Source: Boswellia sacra (lineage: Eukaryota > Streptophyta > Magnoliopsida > Sapindales > Burseraceae). From it: a stretch of 64,000 nt of DNA. The stretch spans positions 1 to 64,000 of the forward strand of contig SNVD02004627.1 of NCBI GenBank assembly GCA_013180625.2, in the 5' to 3' direction. The notes below the pieces were generated by a model. That model was given only the letters and a program-made list of their open reading frames with translations, was not told the DNA's origin and made no database searches. A program made the translations under genes and the position numbers. This document shows positions 49,430 through 61,090 of this stretch, one piece after another (positions within the stretch are counted from its first letter, which is position 1; every line of letters begins with the position of its first letter).

Positions 49430-50416
49430 ATGGCTAAAATCTTTGCTTCATGGGCCGGTCTCCTACCAGAAGTCATTTTCCTGATTGCCCAGTGTTTTGA
49501 TTCTCGCCTCGACATTCTTCATTTCTGAGTTGTTTGTAACTCATGGCGGAAATCTACTCCTTTCCCTAAGAAATCTCCATCGCTACCAAAGCAAATGCAT
49601 CTTCCATTAATCGATTTTCTAACTACCCTTTCTCACGTTCCTTTCACTTTGTTTCAAACCACTGTTTTTGGCCTTGAAGTACCTGAGAGTTCTCTAAAAA
49701 AGAGCTGGCTGGTTAAGGTCAGTGAAACTGTTGAGGGAAGGTTACGTCTCATGAATCCATTCTCATCCAGTCCAATCAAGAACCTGCCTACTGATGACGT
49801 CTTCCCAAAGGTGCTCAACTTGCTCAATTTACGCATCTCAGAGGTATCCATATGATGACATTGATTCGGACTCTAGGCGTTGCTACAAGGCAGATTTGTC
49901 AACAATCTATAATTCAAGTCGCATGTTTCTTGCATTTGAAGACTCGGCCTTGCGTTCTGTGAAAGTTGGTGACAACTTTTGGAGGATGGTCGATAGGCAT
50001 AACGAATATACTGACTTGGCCAACTACAAGAAGGAGTTCTTCACCATTGATCGGAATGGAATAGTTACTGTTGTTGATAAGTCATGTTTGATTACTATTG
50101 GGTTGATTCCATTACAGTTTCCCTTCGATGGTAAGTGGTATTTGGTCAAGTCTTGCAGATATCTCTACTTGGTGGGTAAAGATCTCCATTTATGTGATGA
50201 TTAACTCTATTATCACTTAGCCATTCAACGTTTTGTTAAGCATGACCATGTTGGCCAAATTCTTGTGCATTTTAAAGTCTACAAGCTGGATGACAGTAAC
50301 CGCATATATGAGAAGTGGGAGGAGGTCACATATCTGGGGGATCAAATATTTTTTGTCAGTCGACACTGCTCAAACTCGGTTTCAGCTATAGATTTTGCTG
50401 ATTGCAAAAGGAATTG
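49430..50416 (+). pseudogene. F-box/DUF295 (SKIP23-like) pseudogene, N-terminal part
   Basis: Begins MAKIFASWAGLLPEVIFLIA, an F-box, with SRLDILHF and CNSWRKSTPFPKKSPSLP after it. DUF295 segments follow (TVFGLEVPESSL, KNLPTDDVFPKVLNLLNLRI, RYLYLVGKDL, QILVHFKVYKLD). F-box proteins supply substrate specificity to SCF ubiquitin ligases. Lesions: TGA at 49526-49528 in place of the usual Arg codon of the F-box, a frameshift near 49840-49855, and TAA at 50202-50204. The reading stops at the copia insertion after the 5-bp duplication AATTG (50412-50416). The rest of the gene resumes at 63375. Confidence 0.9.
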
Positions 50417-50972
50417 TGTTGTGCAATGCGGAAGCAATACTAACAAAACAACCAAATGCATAACCACAAACGATGATAGATAATTGAATATAATAGCAAC
50501 TAAAGAAGGCAACCAATCAACCAACAATGCAGAAATAGAATGAACACCTAGATTTAACGAGGTTCGGTATTACTACCTATGTCCTCGAGCGCCGCTGAAG
50601 AAACCTTTCACTATCTTCAAAGACAATTACAAACTTTTGGGCCACAATATAAATACCACAACTATAGGGTCAAACTACAATTACCCAAATAATTAGGCCA
50701 AATTGTAATTATCCAAATAATTGGGCAATACTACAAATACCCAAAATCAAAGGGAGAAAAAACAAATATTATAAACTTTAAGGTCCTTAGACTATGAGGT
50801 CTTATATTGAAACCTTACAAATATGAGGGGGTGAAGGAGAATTTCAATGGGACACTTAAATGAGAAGACTTTGTTTAATTTATAAGCCCAAGCCTCTCTA
50901 ACACAATGACTCCCACTCCATGTGGGATCTTTGCACACACATACAAATGGCTAAAGAGCCAAAACTCCAACA
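50417..50972 (-). repeat. Copia LTR, left (3' LTR by coding strand)
   Basis: Begins TGTTGTGCAATGCGGAAGC and ends ACTCCAACA on the plus strand, 556 bp. Differs from the 573-bp right copy by many substitutions and small indels, so the insertion is not recent. Confidence 0.9.
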
Positions 50973-51072
50973 ATTCTCCACCTTGACGATTTAGCCAATC
51001 CACCACAAGACTCTTCTTTTTCCATATTCTCTATCACAACTGCAACGCCTTTAAATGCGCCCAATGGCGCAG

Positions 51073-52540
51073 TCAAACTCGCATAATATTGATCAAGTTC
51101 AAACAATGACTGAACTTGATCGTTGTCACAACCTTAGTCAACATATCTGTATGATTCTCGGTAGTCCCAATCTTCTGAAGTAAGATTCTCCGTTCATCAA
51201 TAATCTTCCACACAAAATGATACCGAACATCAATATGCTTCGTACGAACATGGAATACTGGATTCTTCGCTAAGTGGATAGCACTCTGACTGTCAGAATA
51301 AAGAGTGATCTTCTTTTGCCCAATTCCTAATTCATCCAGCAATCCCTGTAACCAAACAGCTTCTTTCACAGCTTCTATCATTGCCATATACTCTACCTCT
51401 ATAGTAAACAAAGCCACCGTAGACTGTAAAGTAGACTTCCAACTCACTGGTGCTCTTACAAGAGTAAACACATAACTGGTTGTCGATCAACGTTTATCCA
51501 AATCACTAGCATAATCTGAATCAACATAACTCATAAGCATACTGATCACACGTATCATTCCTCTCAAAGACTAAGCCAACATTTACAGTTTTCAGCAAAT
51601 ACCGTATAATCCATTTCACTGCTTGCCAATGTCGTTTACTAGGATCATGCATGTACTTGCTCACAACTCTAACTGCATGTGAAATGTTCGGTCTTGTGTA
51701 CACCATAGCATATATCAGGCTACCAACTGCATTAGCATATGGAACTCGAGACATATGCTCTCGTTCCTCATCTGTACTAGGAGATAAAGATGCATTAAGC
51801 TTTATATGAGGAGCAAGGGGGGTACTTACAGGTTTTGACTGCTCTGTAATGCCAAACCGTTGTAATATCTTCTTCAGTTACTGCTTCTGAGTCAAATGAA
51901 TCGTGCTTCTCCCTCTATCTCTACTAATCTCCATACCTAGTATCTTCTTAGCTTCACCCAAATCTTTCATCTCAAACTCTCGATTCAACTGAGTCTTTAA
52001 CTTTGTAATTTCTTCGACATTCGTCGAAGCTATCAACATATCATCAACATGCAAGAGTAGATAAATGAAAGAACTATCACGTAGCCTCCGAAAATATACA
52101 CAAATATCAAATTTGCTTCTTGTGTACCTTTGACCCATCATAAACCGATCAAATTGTTTATACCACTACCTCAGAGATTGCTTCAAACTATAAAGCGATC
52201 TTTTTAGTTTGCACACCAAATTTTCTTTATCAAAAACTTTGAATCCCTCTGGTTGAGTCATATAGATTTCCTCTTCCAAGTCACCATGTAAAAATGCAGT
52301 TTTTACATCAAGTTAAACTAGTTCCATATTCATCTGAGCTACCAAGGCCAACAAAATTATAATGGAAGAATGTTTCACTGGAGAAAATACCTCATTATAG
52401 TCAATTCCTTCCCTCTGAGCGTAGCCTTTAGCCACCAACCTTGCCTTGTAGCAGACGTCATTCTTGTCAGAAAATTCATCTTTCTTTGTATATACCCATT
52501 TGCATCGAATTACCTTTTTACCCTTCGGTAGTTGAGCTAG
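51073..52540 (-). pseudogene. Copia reverse transcriptase and RNase H remnants
   Basis: RT finger/palm with LLLHVDDMLIAS at 51878-52141 (active-site YVDD now HVDD), the downstream AVGSLIYAMVYTRPNISHAV segment at 51521-51754, and RNase H with YMAMIEAVKEAVWLQGLLDE and DSQSAIHLAKNPVFHVRTKH at 51073-51471. Stops separate these blocks. Confidence 0.88.
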
Positions 52541-52543
52541 CTC

Positions 52544-53751
52544 TCAAGTTTCATTCTTCTGAAGAGACTGCATCTCTTCGCTCATAGCTGTCTTCCACTG
52601 ATCAACTTCAGAACATCTGACTGCCTCTTTATAAGTGGAAGGAACATCATCATCTACAATTGGAAGTGTACAGGCCACCATATCAGCAAATCGAGTAGGT
52701 CTGCGAATCTCACGTCTTGGCCTATTAATTGCAATAGATTTTTGTTGCTGTTCAGGTTCCTGAGTAGAATCCTCTCCATCATCTCCCAAATCCTTATTTG
52801 TCACAGGATTATCATCATTTGTCTCAACAGATCTAACTGGGTTTAATGTTGTTATTTCAAACTCCACCTGCTGTGGAGTACCTTCACCTTTGTCTGGTTT
52901 TCTGATTTCTTCAACATTGAAGACTCATCAAATGTCACATGTCGGCTGGATACAATTTTCCTTGAACTAGGATGCCAAGGACGATATCCTTTTACTCCTG
53001 AAGCAAACCCCAAGATAATCACTTTCTTGGATCTAGGATCCAGCTTAGATTCTTTCACATGATAATATGCAATGGAACCAAAAACATGTAAAGAATCATA
53101 ATCAGAAATAGGTTGTCCAGACCATACCTCTAATGGAGTTCTATCACCAATAGCAACTGAAGGTAGACGATTAATGAGATGACACACATAAGTCACAGCC
53201 TCAACCCAAAATTCTTTGCCCAACCCAGCATTGGACAACATACATCGAACTTTCTCCAGCAATATTCGGTTCATGCGTTTTGCCACCCTATTTTGTTGTG
53301 GTGTACCTCTAACAGTAAAATGACGTACAATACCTTCATCTTGACACAATTTCAAAAACTGATCACTGCAATACTCATCACCATTATCTGTTCTGAGATA
53401 CTTGATCTTCTTGCCAGTTTGTGTCTCAATCATCTTTTTTCACTTAAGGAAAGCACTAAGTGCATCATCTTTTGATTTCAAATAGTACACCCAAGTTCTT
53501 CTGGAAAAGTCATCGACAAAAGTAACAAAGTAGTGCCTACCTCCCATAGATGCAGTTTTGGTAGGTCCCCACACATTTGAGTGAACATAATTAAGAGTAC
53601 CCTTGGTATTATGAATAGCGGTGCCAAATTTCACTCTCTTCTGCTTTTCCAGAACACAATGCTCATAAAAATCCAGCTTGCAGGTCTTTGCACCTTTCAA
53701 TAAGCCTCGTTTCACCAAACTGAATAAGGTTTTCTCACCTGCATGTCCCAA
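52544..53751 (-). pseudogene. Copia integrase and GAG-pre-integrase region
   Basis: Pre-integrase zinc segment LGHAGEKTLFSLVKRGLL at 53690-53751. The core domain has VTFVDDFSRRTWVYYLKSKD, then YLRTDNGDEYCSDQF and GTPQQNRVAKRMNRILLEKV (DDE positions D, D, with the E region altered to A). The linker after 52870 carries the usual RRPTR motif. One stop near 53435 interrupts it. Confidence 0.88.
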
Positions 53752-53760
53752 ACGTATAAG

Positions 53761-54162
53761 TCACAGTTTAGTGATCTCTGAATCTGTATCATTATCAAAA
53801 ACCATAGCCGCTGATCCAATAACCATACTACCATTATAGTAATATAAATTGTTCCTCCTAGTGCCTTTTAATACCACAAGAGCGCTTGAAGTGACCCTCA
53901 GAATACCATCTCGAATAGATGCCGCACAACCTTTAGATTCCAAGGCTCCGAAAGAGATGAGATTCTTCTTCAACTTTGGTACATACCGAACATCTGTCAA
54001 AACTCTAGTCAGTCCATCATGATTCCTCAATTGGATCGAATATATCTTAGCAGTATGGCAAATATCATCATTGCCCATATACACAATTCCACCATCAAGC
54101 TCTTCAAACTGAAAGAACCATTCTCTATGTGGACACATATGATAAGTACAACCTGAATCCAT
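53761..54162 (-). pseudogene. Copia aspartic protease
   Basis: MDSGCTYHMCPHREWFFQFE has the DSG catalytic triad and the family's following CPHREWF segment; VRYVPKLKKNLISFGALESK is the copia protease C-terminal signature. Ends in a stop before the integrase part. Confidence 0.88.
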
Positions 54163-54289
54163 AATCCACTCATCAGAACCAGAAGTGGATGGGTGACCAA
54201 CTAGACATATATCTAAATCATTATCATCTTCACGCTCAATAACACATGCATCAGAAACAGCCTTACCCTTATCTTTCTTTTACAACTTT

Positions 54290-55046
54290 GGACAATCTTT
54301 CTTCCAATGCCCTTTCTTACGACAAAGGCACACTAATCTTTTCCTAATCTACCCCTCAACCAAGATTTTTCTCTTTTTCCTGGTTTCCTACTTTGACTAC
54401 GTCCTCTCACTGTCAATGCATCTATTGACTCATCCCTATATTCTTCTTGATCTGTGTTACGAATTTCATAATTCAACAAAGTAGAATAAACCTCTTCAAA
54501 AGACAATTTATCTTTCCCATTGATAAGAGTAATGCACAAATGATCTAATTCATCCGGAAGTGAGCCAATCAATAGCATAGCCTTACGTTCATCTTTTAAG
54601 GTTTTATCTAAGTTTAACAAATCAGTAATTAACTTATTAAACTCATCAATATGAGAACTGATGCTCGTACTTGGTTTCAACTGAAGACGGAACAATCTCT
54701 TCAATATATACAGCTAATTCTCATTGCTTTTCTTCATATATTTGTTTTCCAGCGCCTTCCACAGTTTGTTTGCAGATGTCTCTTTTGTGAATGGATACTT
54801 TTGTTCTCTACACAAGAAAGAGCGAATCAACCCACAAGCTTTTATATTAAGCCTGTCCCAATCTCTTGCACTGATATCTTCTGGTTTTATTTCTTCCAGA
54901 ACAATATCCAAATCTTGTTGATACAACCCGTCCAACACCTCACTCTGCCATAAACCGAAATTATTTCGATCATCAAAATTTTCAACATCTATTTTTGCAT
55001 TTGTCACAGTCACTGTCTTCTCCGGTACAGTTGATGATGATGTCAT
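54290..55046 (-). pseudogene. Copia gag
   Basis: ATG at 55044-55046 starts MTSSSTVPEKTVTV, followed by the DUF4219/UBN2-type gag (FDDRNNFGLWQSEVLDGLYQ, LIGSLPDELDHL). A stop lies at about 54714, after YMKKSNEN. A degraded CCHC knuckle (CAFVVRKGIGKKDCPKL) near 54295-54345 has lost its second Cys. Confidence 0.85.
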
Positions 55047-55198
55047 CACTACCTCTCACAAATAAGCTTGATACACAAATCACCAATAACCAAGCTCCAA
55101 ACAAATTTTTATATTCAATAACTAGTAATCCAAATTCAACAGCCTAGAATAGAAGCAAGTGCTTTAATGAAATAACAACTCACTACCCAAAACCTTAG

Positions 55199-55747
55199 TG
55201 TCACGAGCTTAGAGGTTTACGTAGCACGTTCATGTGGCACTTAGACAACTTGAACTCGAAAGTTGCTAAGTAAGCCTAGTGATTTACCTTCTCACTCAAG
55301 GAGAAGAGAAGATCGTTGAGCCAAAGAGCTTTGTAGGCAAGAAGAGAAGAGATGGAAGATGGAGACAAGTATTCCTAAGCAAGAGAGCTTTGTATTACAC
55401 TAGAAAGCTTTACAATGCATGGTTGCTTGGATTTGCTTGGATGACTTACAAATGAGCCTTAGAGGGGTTTTTATAGTGAACCACCTCTCAAATGGATGGC
55501 TAAGATCTAATGCATCTAAGGGTCCTAATTCACTATCTAGAATCATCTACTAAAATATCTAGATATGTACAAGAGTAGATATGTACAAGAGTAGATATGT
55601 ACAAGAGAGAATTCTAGAAACTTGGCTTGCTAGAGAATTCTAGAAGATAGGCTTGGGCTTGCAAGCTTTCTAGAAGCTAGGCCAAGCCTTATGCATATTT
55701 GGGCTATCTCTAACAAGTAAATTGGGGTGGGGGGGGGGGTCGTAACA
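55199..55747 (-). repeat. Gypsy LTR, left (3' LTR)
   Basis: 549 bp. Contains three tandem copies of AGATATGTACAAGAGT at about 55561-55607, against two in the other LTR, and a long G-run at 55726-55739 absent from the right LTR. It shows C-to-T and G-to-A changes against the right LTR. Confidence 0.92.
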
Positions 55748-57554
55748 TCCTCCCCCACCTAATTTCGCGATGTCCTCGGCGCGCTTTTGTCCTTGTAGCG
55801 TTGGATGTACTCGCTAAATTGTCACAAGGCGTCTTTGTGTTCCCAACTAGACTCACTATCCAGAATGATTTTCCACTTTACCAAGTATTCGGTGTATGGT
55901 GGAACTCCTCTCTTTCGTATCACACGTTCCGCAAGGATGCATTCAACGTCCTTGTCGAATGCGATGACGACGGCTGTGGGTGCTCTTTTGGACTAGCTTC
56001 TTGTGGGATCTTCCTTGTCCTTCATGATAGGGCTTAAGGAAACTCACATGGAAGACCGGATGGATCTTGAGGTTAGATGGCAATCAGGACTTTGTAGGAG
56101 ACTTCATCTACTCGCTTGACAATAAAGGAAGGGACCTTCGTATTCTGTACCAAACCCTTGTGCACTTTGCGAAGTGACTTGAATTATTGGGGTAGTAGCT
56201 TGATAAGCACCAAGTCCCCCTCTTGAAATGCGAGGTGTCGTCTCTTAGTGTCCGCCCATTTCTTCATTTTCTTGGCGGCCTTGTTGAAGCATGCTCTCGT
56301 AATGTCGGCTTGTTCATGCCATTCCTTTCGCGAGCTTGTAGGCCGCTGGACTCTTCCCTCCATAGGTTGAGGCTATGGCATGTGGAGTCATAGGTTGTTG
56401 TCCCGTCACAATCTCAAACGGACTCTTACTCGTTGCCTCACTCCTTTGGAGATTATATGAGAATTGGGCAACATCTAGCAACTTTGTCCAATCATGTTGG
56501 TGAGCGCTCACGTAATGCCTCAAATATAGCTCAAGTAAGGCATTGATGCACTCGGTTTGACCATCGATTTGGAGGTGGAAGCTTATTGAGAAGCTCAAGT
56601 CGGTCCCCAACATTTTGAAGAGCTCTCCCTAAAAACGTCCCGTGAAGTGAGGATCGCGATCACTCATAATGTTTTGTGGAACTCCCCAAAGTTTCACTAC
56701 ATGCTTGAGAAACGCTCGAGCGGCTTCATTCGCGGTGTAATCCGTGGAGACGAGAATTAATGTAGCATACTTACTAAATCGATCAACTACCACCATTATG
56801 CTTCCACATCCTTCGGATTTTGGCAAGGCCACAATGACGTCCATCGAGACACTTTGCCATGGCCTTTTCGTGATGGATAGGGGTTCTAGCAAACCCGCGG
56901 GGCGTTGGTGTTCAACCTTGTCTTGTTGGCACACAAGACAAGTCCTTATATAGCCCTTCACGTCTTCCCGCATTTGAGGCCAATAGTAGGAATCTTGCAT
57001 GAGTGCAAGGGTTCATGTCATACCTGGGTGACCAGTCCATTTGGAATCATGGCATTCCTTGATGATCTCCTTCCGCAAATTTCCATATCTTGGCACAAAG
57101 AGGCGATTCCCGGTTGTGAGGAGTAGGCCTTTGTCAAGCCAAAAGCGTCGTGTCTTCCCCTCACTTGTCAACTTTAAGAGATTTTTGGCTATGGGATCAT
57201 GCTCTAGGCCTTCTTTGATGCGATCAATGAGCTCACTTTGTGGACGACTCATGCTTAGAGTGGCAAGTTCCATCTTGCGACTTAGGGTGTCGGCCATAAT
57301 GTTTGCCTTACCCATTTTGTACTCGAGCCTATAGTCAAACTCGGCCAAAAAGTCTTGCCATCGTGCTTGTTTGGGGCTCAGCTTCTTTTGCATTTGAAAA
57401 TAACTTGTGGCCACATTGTCGATCTTGATGATGAAGTGTGAGCCAAGCAAGTAGTGTCGCCAAACCCTTGGGTAATGAATGATGGCGGTCATTTCCTTCT
57501 CTTGGATCATGTATCGTCGCTCTGTGTCATTGAGCTTGTAGCTCTCGTATGAAA
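55748..57554 (-). pseudogene. Duplicated RNase H-integrase-3' end, copy A of the gypsy
   Basis: Repeats 57578-59380 at roughly 97 percent identity by eye. Contains RNase H from [20 protein letters not shown], the integrase zinc finger ([20 protein letters not shown], 56629-57000), the core ([31 protein letters not shown]) and the post-core segment to 56314, then the noncoding 3' region and purine tract. It joins the complete copy at a G-run (57555-57569) followed by CGTAACA, the end of an LTR. Confidence 0.9.
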
Positions 57555-57577
57555 GGGGGGGGGGGGGGGTCGTAACA
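57555..57577 (-). repeat. LTR-edge fragment at the duplication junction
   Basis: A run of about 15 G followed by TCGTAACA. It matches the edge of the left LTR (55726-55747), so each copy of the duplicated segment is bordered by the same purine tract and LTR start. Confidence 0.85.
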
Positions 57578-59510
57578 TCTTCCCCCACCTAATTTCGCGA
57601 TGTCCTCGACGCGCTTTTGTCCTTGTAGCGTTGGATGTACTCGCTAAATTGTCACAAGGCGTCTTTGTGTTCCCAACTAGACTCACTATCCAGAATGATT
57701 TTCCACTTTACCAAGTATTCGGTGTATGGTGGAACTCCTCTCTTTCGTATCACACGTTCCGCAAGGATGCATTCAACGTCCTTGTCGAATGCGATGACGA
57801 CGGCTGTGGGTGCTCTTTTGGACTAGCTTCTTGTGGGATCTTCCTTGTCCTCATGATAGGGCTTAAGGAAACTCACATGGAAGACCGGATGGATCTTGAG
57901 GTTAGATGGCAATCAGACTTTGTAGAAGACTTCATCTACTCGCTTGACAATAAAGAAGGGACCTTCGTATTCTGTACCAAACCCTTGTGCACTTTGCGAA
58001 GTGACTTAAATTATTGGGGTAGTAGCTTGATAAGCACCAAGTCCCCCTCTTGAAATGCGAGGTGTCGTCTCTTAGTGTTCCCCCATTTCTTCATTTTCTT
58101 GGTGGCCTTGTCTAAGCATGCTCGCGTGATGTTGGCTTGTTCATGCCATTCCTTTGCGAGCTTGTAGGCTGCTAGACTCTTCCCTCCATAGGTTGAGGCT
58201 ATGGCATGTGGAGTCATAGGTTGTTGTCCCGTCACAACCTCAAACGGACTCTTACTTGTTGCCTCACTTCTTTGGAGATTATATGAGAATTGGGCAACAT
58301 CTAGCAACTTTGCCTAATCATGTTGGTGAGCGCTCATATAATGCCTCAAATATGGCCCAAGTAAGGCATTGATGCGTTCAGTTTGCCTATCAATTTGGGG
58401 ATGGAAGCTTATTGAGAAGCTCAAGTCGGTCTCCAACATTTTGAAGAGCTCTCCCTAAAAACGTCCCGTGAAGTGAGGATCGCGATCACTCATAATGTTT
58501 TGTGGAACTCCCCAAAGTTTCACTACATGCTTGAGAAACGCTCGAGCGGCTTCATTCGCGGTGTAATCCGTGGAGACGAGAATGAATGTGGCATACTTGC
58601 TAAATCGATCAACTACCACCATTATGCTTCCACATCCCTCGGATTTTGGCAAGGCCACAATGACGTCCATCGAGACACTTTGCCATGGCCTTTCCGTGAT
58701 GGGTAGGGGTTCTAGCAAACCCGCGGGGCGTTGGTGTTCAACCTTGTCTTGTTGGCACACAAGACAAGTCCTTATATAGCCCTTCACGTCTTCCCGCATT
58801 TGAGGCCAATAGTATGAATCTTGCATGAGTGCAAGGGTTCGTGCCATACCTGGGTAACCAGTCCATTTGGAATCATGGCATTCCTTGATGATCTCCTTCC
58901 GTAAATTTCCATATCTTGGCACAAAGAGGCGATTCCCGGTTGTGAGGAGTAGGCCTTCGTCAAGCCAAAAGCGTAGTGTCTTCCCCTCACTTGTCAACTT
59001 TAAGAGATTTTTGGCTATGGGATTATGCTCTAGGCCTTCTTTGATGCGATCAATGAGCTCACTTTGTGGATAACTCATGCTTAGAGTGGCAAGTTCCATC
59101 TTGCGACTTAGGGTGTCGGCCATAATGCTTGCCTTACCCGTTTTGTACTCGAGCCTATAGTCAAACTTGGCCAAAAAGTCTTGCCATCGTGCTTGTTTGG
59201 GGCTCAACTTCTTTTGCATTTGAAAATAACTTGTGGCCACATTGTCGATCTTGATGATGAAGTGTGAGCCAAGCAAGTAGTGTCGCCAAACCCTTGGGTA
59301 ATGAATGATGGCGGTCATTTCCTTCTCTTGGATCATGTATCGTCGCTCTGTGTCATTGAGCTTGTGGCTCTCGTATGAAATGGGGTGCCCTTCTTGTATG
59401 AGAACTCCCCCTATGGCAAAGTCGGAGGCATCTGTGTGCATCTCGAATGGCTTAGTGTGGTCGGGTAGCACCAACACCGGTTTCTCGCATATTGCCTTCT
59501 TCAACTCCTC
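57578..59510 (-). pseudogene. Gypsy RNase H and integrase, copy B (complete)
   Basis: RNase H begins near [20 protein letters not shown] and keeps [13 protein letters not shown]. The integrase has the H2C2 finger (ending in CLVCQQDK), [16 protein letters not shown] and [11 protein letters not shown], followed by a stop at about 58455, then LLDVAQFSYNLQRSEATSKS and GDLVLIKLLPQ to 58011. The open stretch 58455-59504 is the longest in the element. Confidence 0.9.
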
Positions 59511-59809
59511 AAAGGCATGTTGGCACTCTTCGAACCAGTACCATGTGCAGTTCTTCTTGAGAAGATCCGTGAGTGGGACGGTTTTGGCTGAGTAGCCCTT
59601 GACAAACCTCCTATAATAGTTAACTAGCCCAAGGAATGAACGTAGCTCCGGTACCTTGGTAGGAGATTCCCATTCTTAAATGGCCTTCACCTTCACTTGG
59701 TTCATCATAAGCTTCCCATCCCGTATTCGGTGGCCAAGGAACTCTACTTCTTGTTAAGCAAAGGAACATTTTTCCTTCTTGACATAGAGTTCGTTGTCAC
59801 GAAGCACTT

Positions 59810-60380
59810 GAAAGAATTATTGGAGATGTTGCACATGCTCTTTAATAGTTGTACTATAAATGACAATGTCGTCTAAGTAGACTACCATGAACCGATCAAG
59901 GTAGGGATGGAAGAGCTTGTTCATGAGGGTACAGAATGTGGCGGGTGTATTAGTGAGACTAAATGGCATGACAAGAAATTCATAAGCACCATACCTTGTC
60001 ACACACGCGGTCTTTGGTTCTCACCCTTGGCAATGCGTACTTGGTAGTACCCCGATCTCAAATCAAGCTTGGTGAAGTATCGAGCCTTCATAAGTTGGTT
60101 GAATAATTTCGCAATCAAAGGTATCAGGTACTTGTTCTTGATGGTTACCTTGTTGAGTGCTCGATAGTCGATACACATGCGGAGAGATCCATCCTTCTTC
60201 TTTTGAAAAATGACGGGTGCACGGTATAGAGCTTTCGAGGGCTGGATGTAGCCTGCATCGAGCAAGTCTTGGAGTTGTTTCTTCAACTCCGCAAGTTCGG
60301 GTGGCGCCATGCAGTAAGGCGCCATGGCTGGAGGCTTGGCACCGGGCTCCAACTCGATTTGGTGATCCACTTCCCGTCAT
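59810..60380 (-). pseudogene. Gypsy reverse transcriptase
   Basis: Contains [40 protein letters not shown] and, after a frameshift near 60000, [20 protein letters not shown] and the active site [11 protein letters not shown]. Typical gypsy RT with its YLDD box intact. Confidence 0.92.
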
Positions 60381-60865
60381 GAAGGCAACTTCTTTGGAAG
60401 CTCTTGGGGCATGATGTCCTTGTATTCCTCAAGGATGGCTTGGACTCGTCTTGGCAATGGGTCCTTGAAAATGGTGATGCCCTCCCCATCGTTTAACTCA
60501 CGAACAATGGCAAGAAAACTTGAGTCCTTCTTCATCCCCCGTTTAAATTATAGCGCAGATAGCATCTTGCTCTCTACCTTCGCTGCACGTTCCGCCATAA
60601 CCATGCATGATTGGCTCTCGTTGAGGATGCTAAGGGAGTTAGAGGCTGGTATGGGGAAAGCATGGACTTGGTCGAAGAATTCCATGCCCAAAACTACTTG
60701 AAAGTCATCTATAGGGACGATGGAGAAATCAAGCTTTCCACTCCAAGTGCCAAGTTCTACCGATGTTGCCTTAGACAGCCTTAATATTACCTTGGCGGGT
60801 GAGTTTACCGCCTTGATGGTGCCTCCTCCATTGACATATTTAAGGCCTAACCGTTTGGCCTCTTC

Positions 60866-61090
60866 TTAAAAAATGAAGTTGTGAATGACTCCCGTATCAA
60901 GCATTACCCGCACATCCTTGCCATTGATTGTGGCGCTCACGTACATCAGACCCTTTTGAACATGTGTGGATCTTTTAAGTGCACCAATGGTGCGGAGAGA
61001 ACCCATCCCCGTTTGAGGCTCCTCATTTTGTATGCCCTCATGCTGAGCGGCTAGGGCGTTGAAGGTCTTCCTCTTTGGACAATCACGCAC
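60866..61090 (-). pseudogene. Gypsy aspartic protease
   Basis: VRVMLDTGVIHNFIF has the LDTG catalytic motif, with I where T/S is usual after it (ATHNF in the family). Preceded by RDCPKRKTFNALAA, the end of a gag zinc knuckle whose first cysteines are separated by a frameshift. Confidence 0.82.

Noticed and set aside
55801..58053. Identical 140- and 78-codon plus-strand frames suggesting a duplicated gene
   Set aside because: They are antisense to the duplicated integrase end of the gypsy element.
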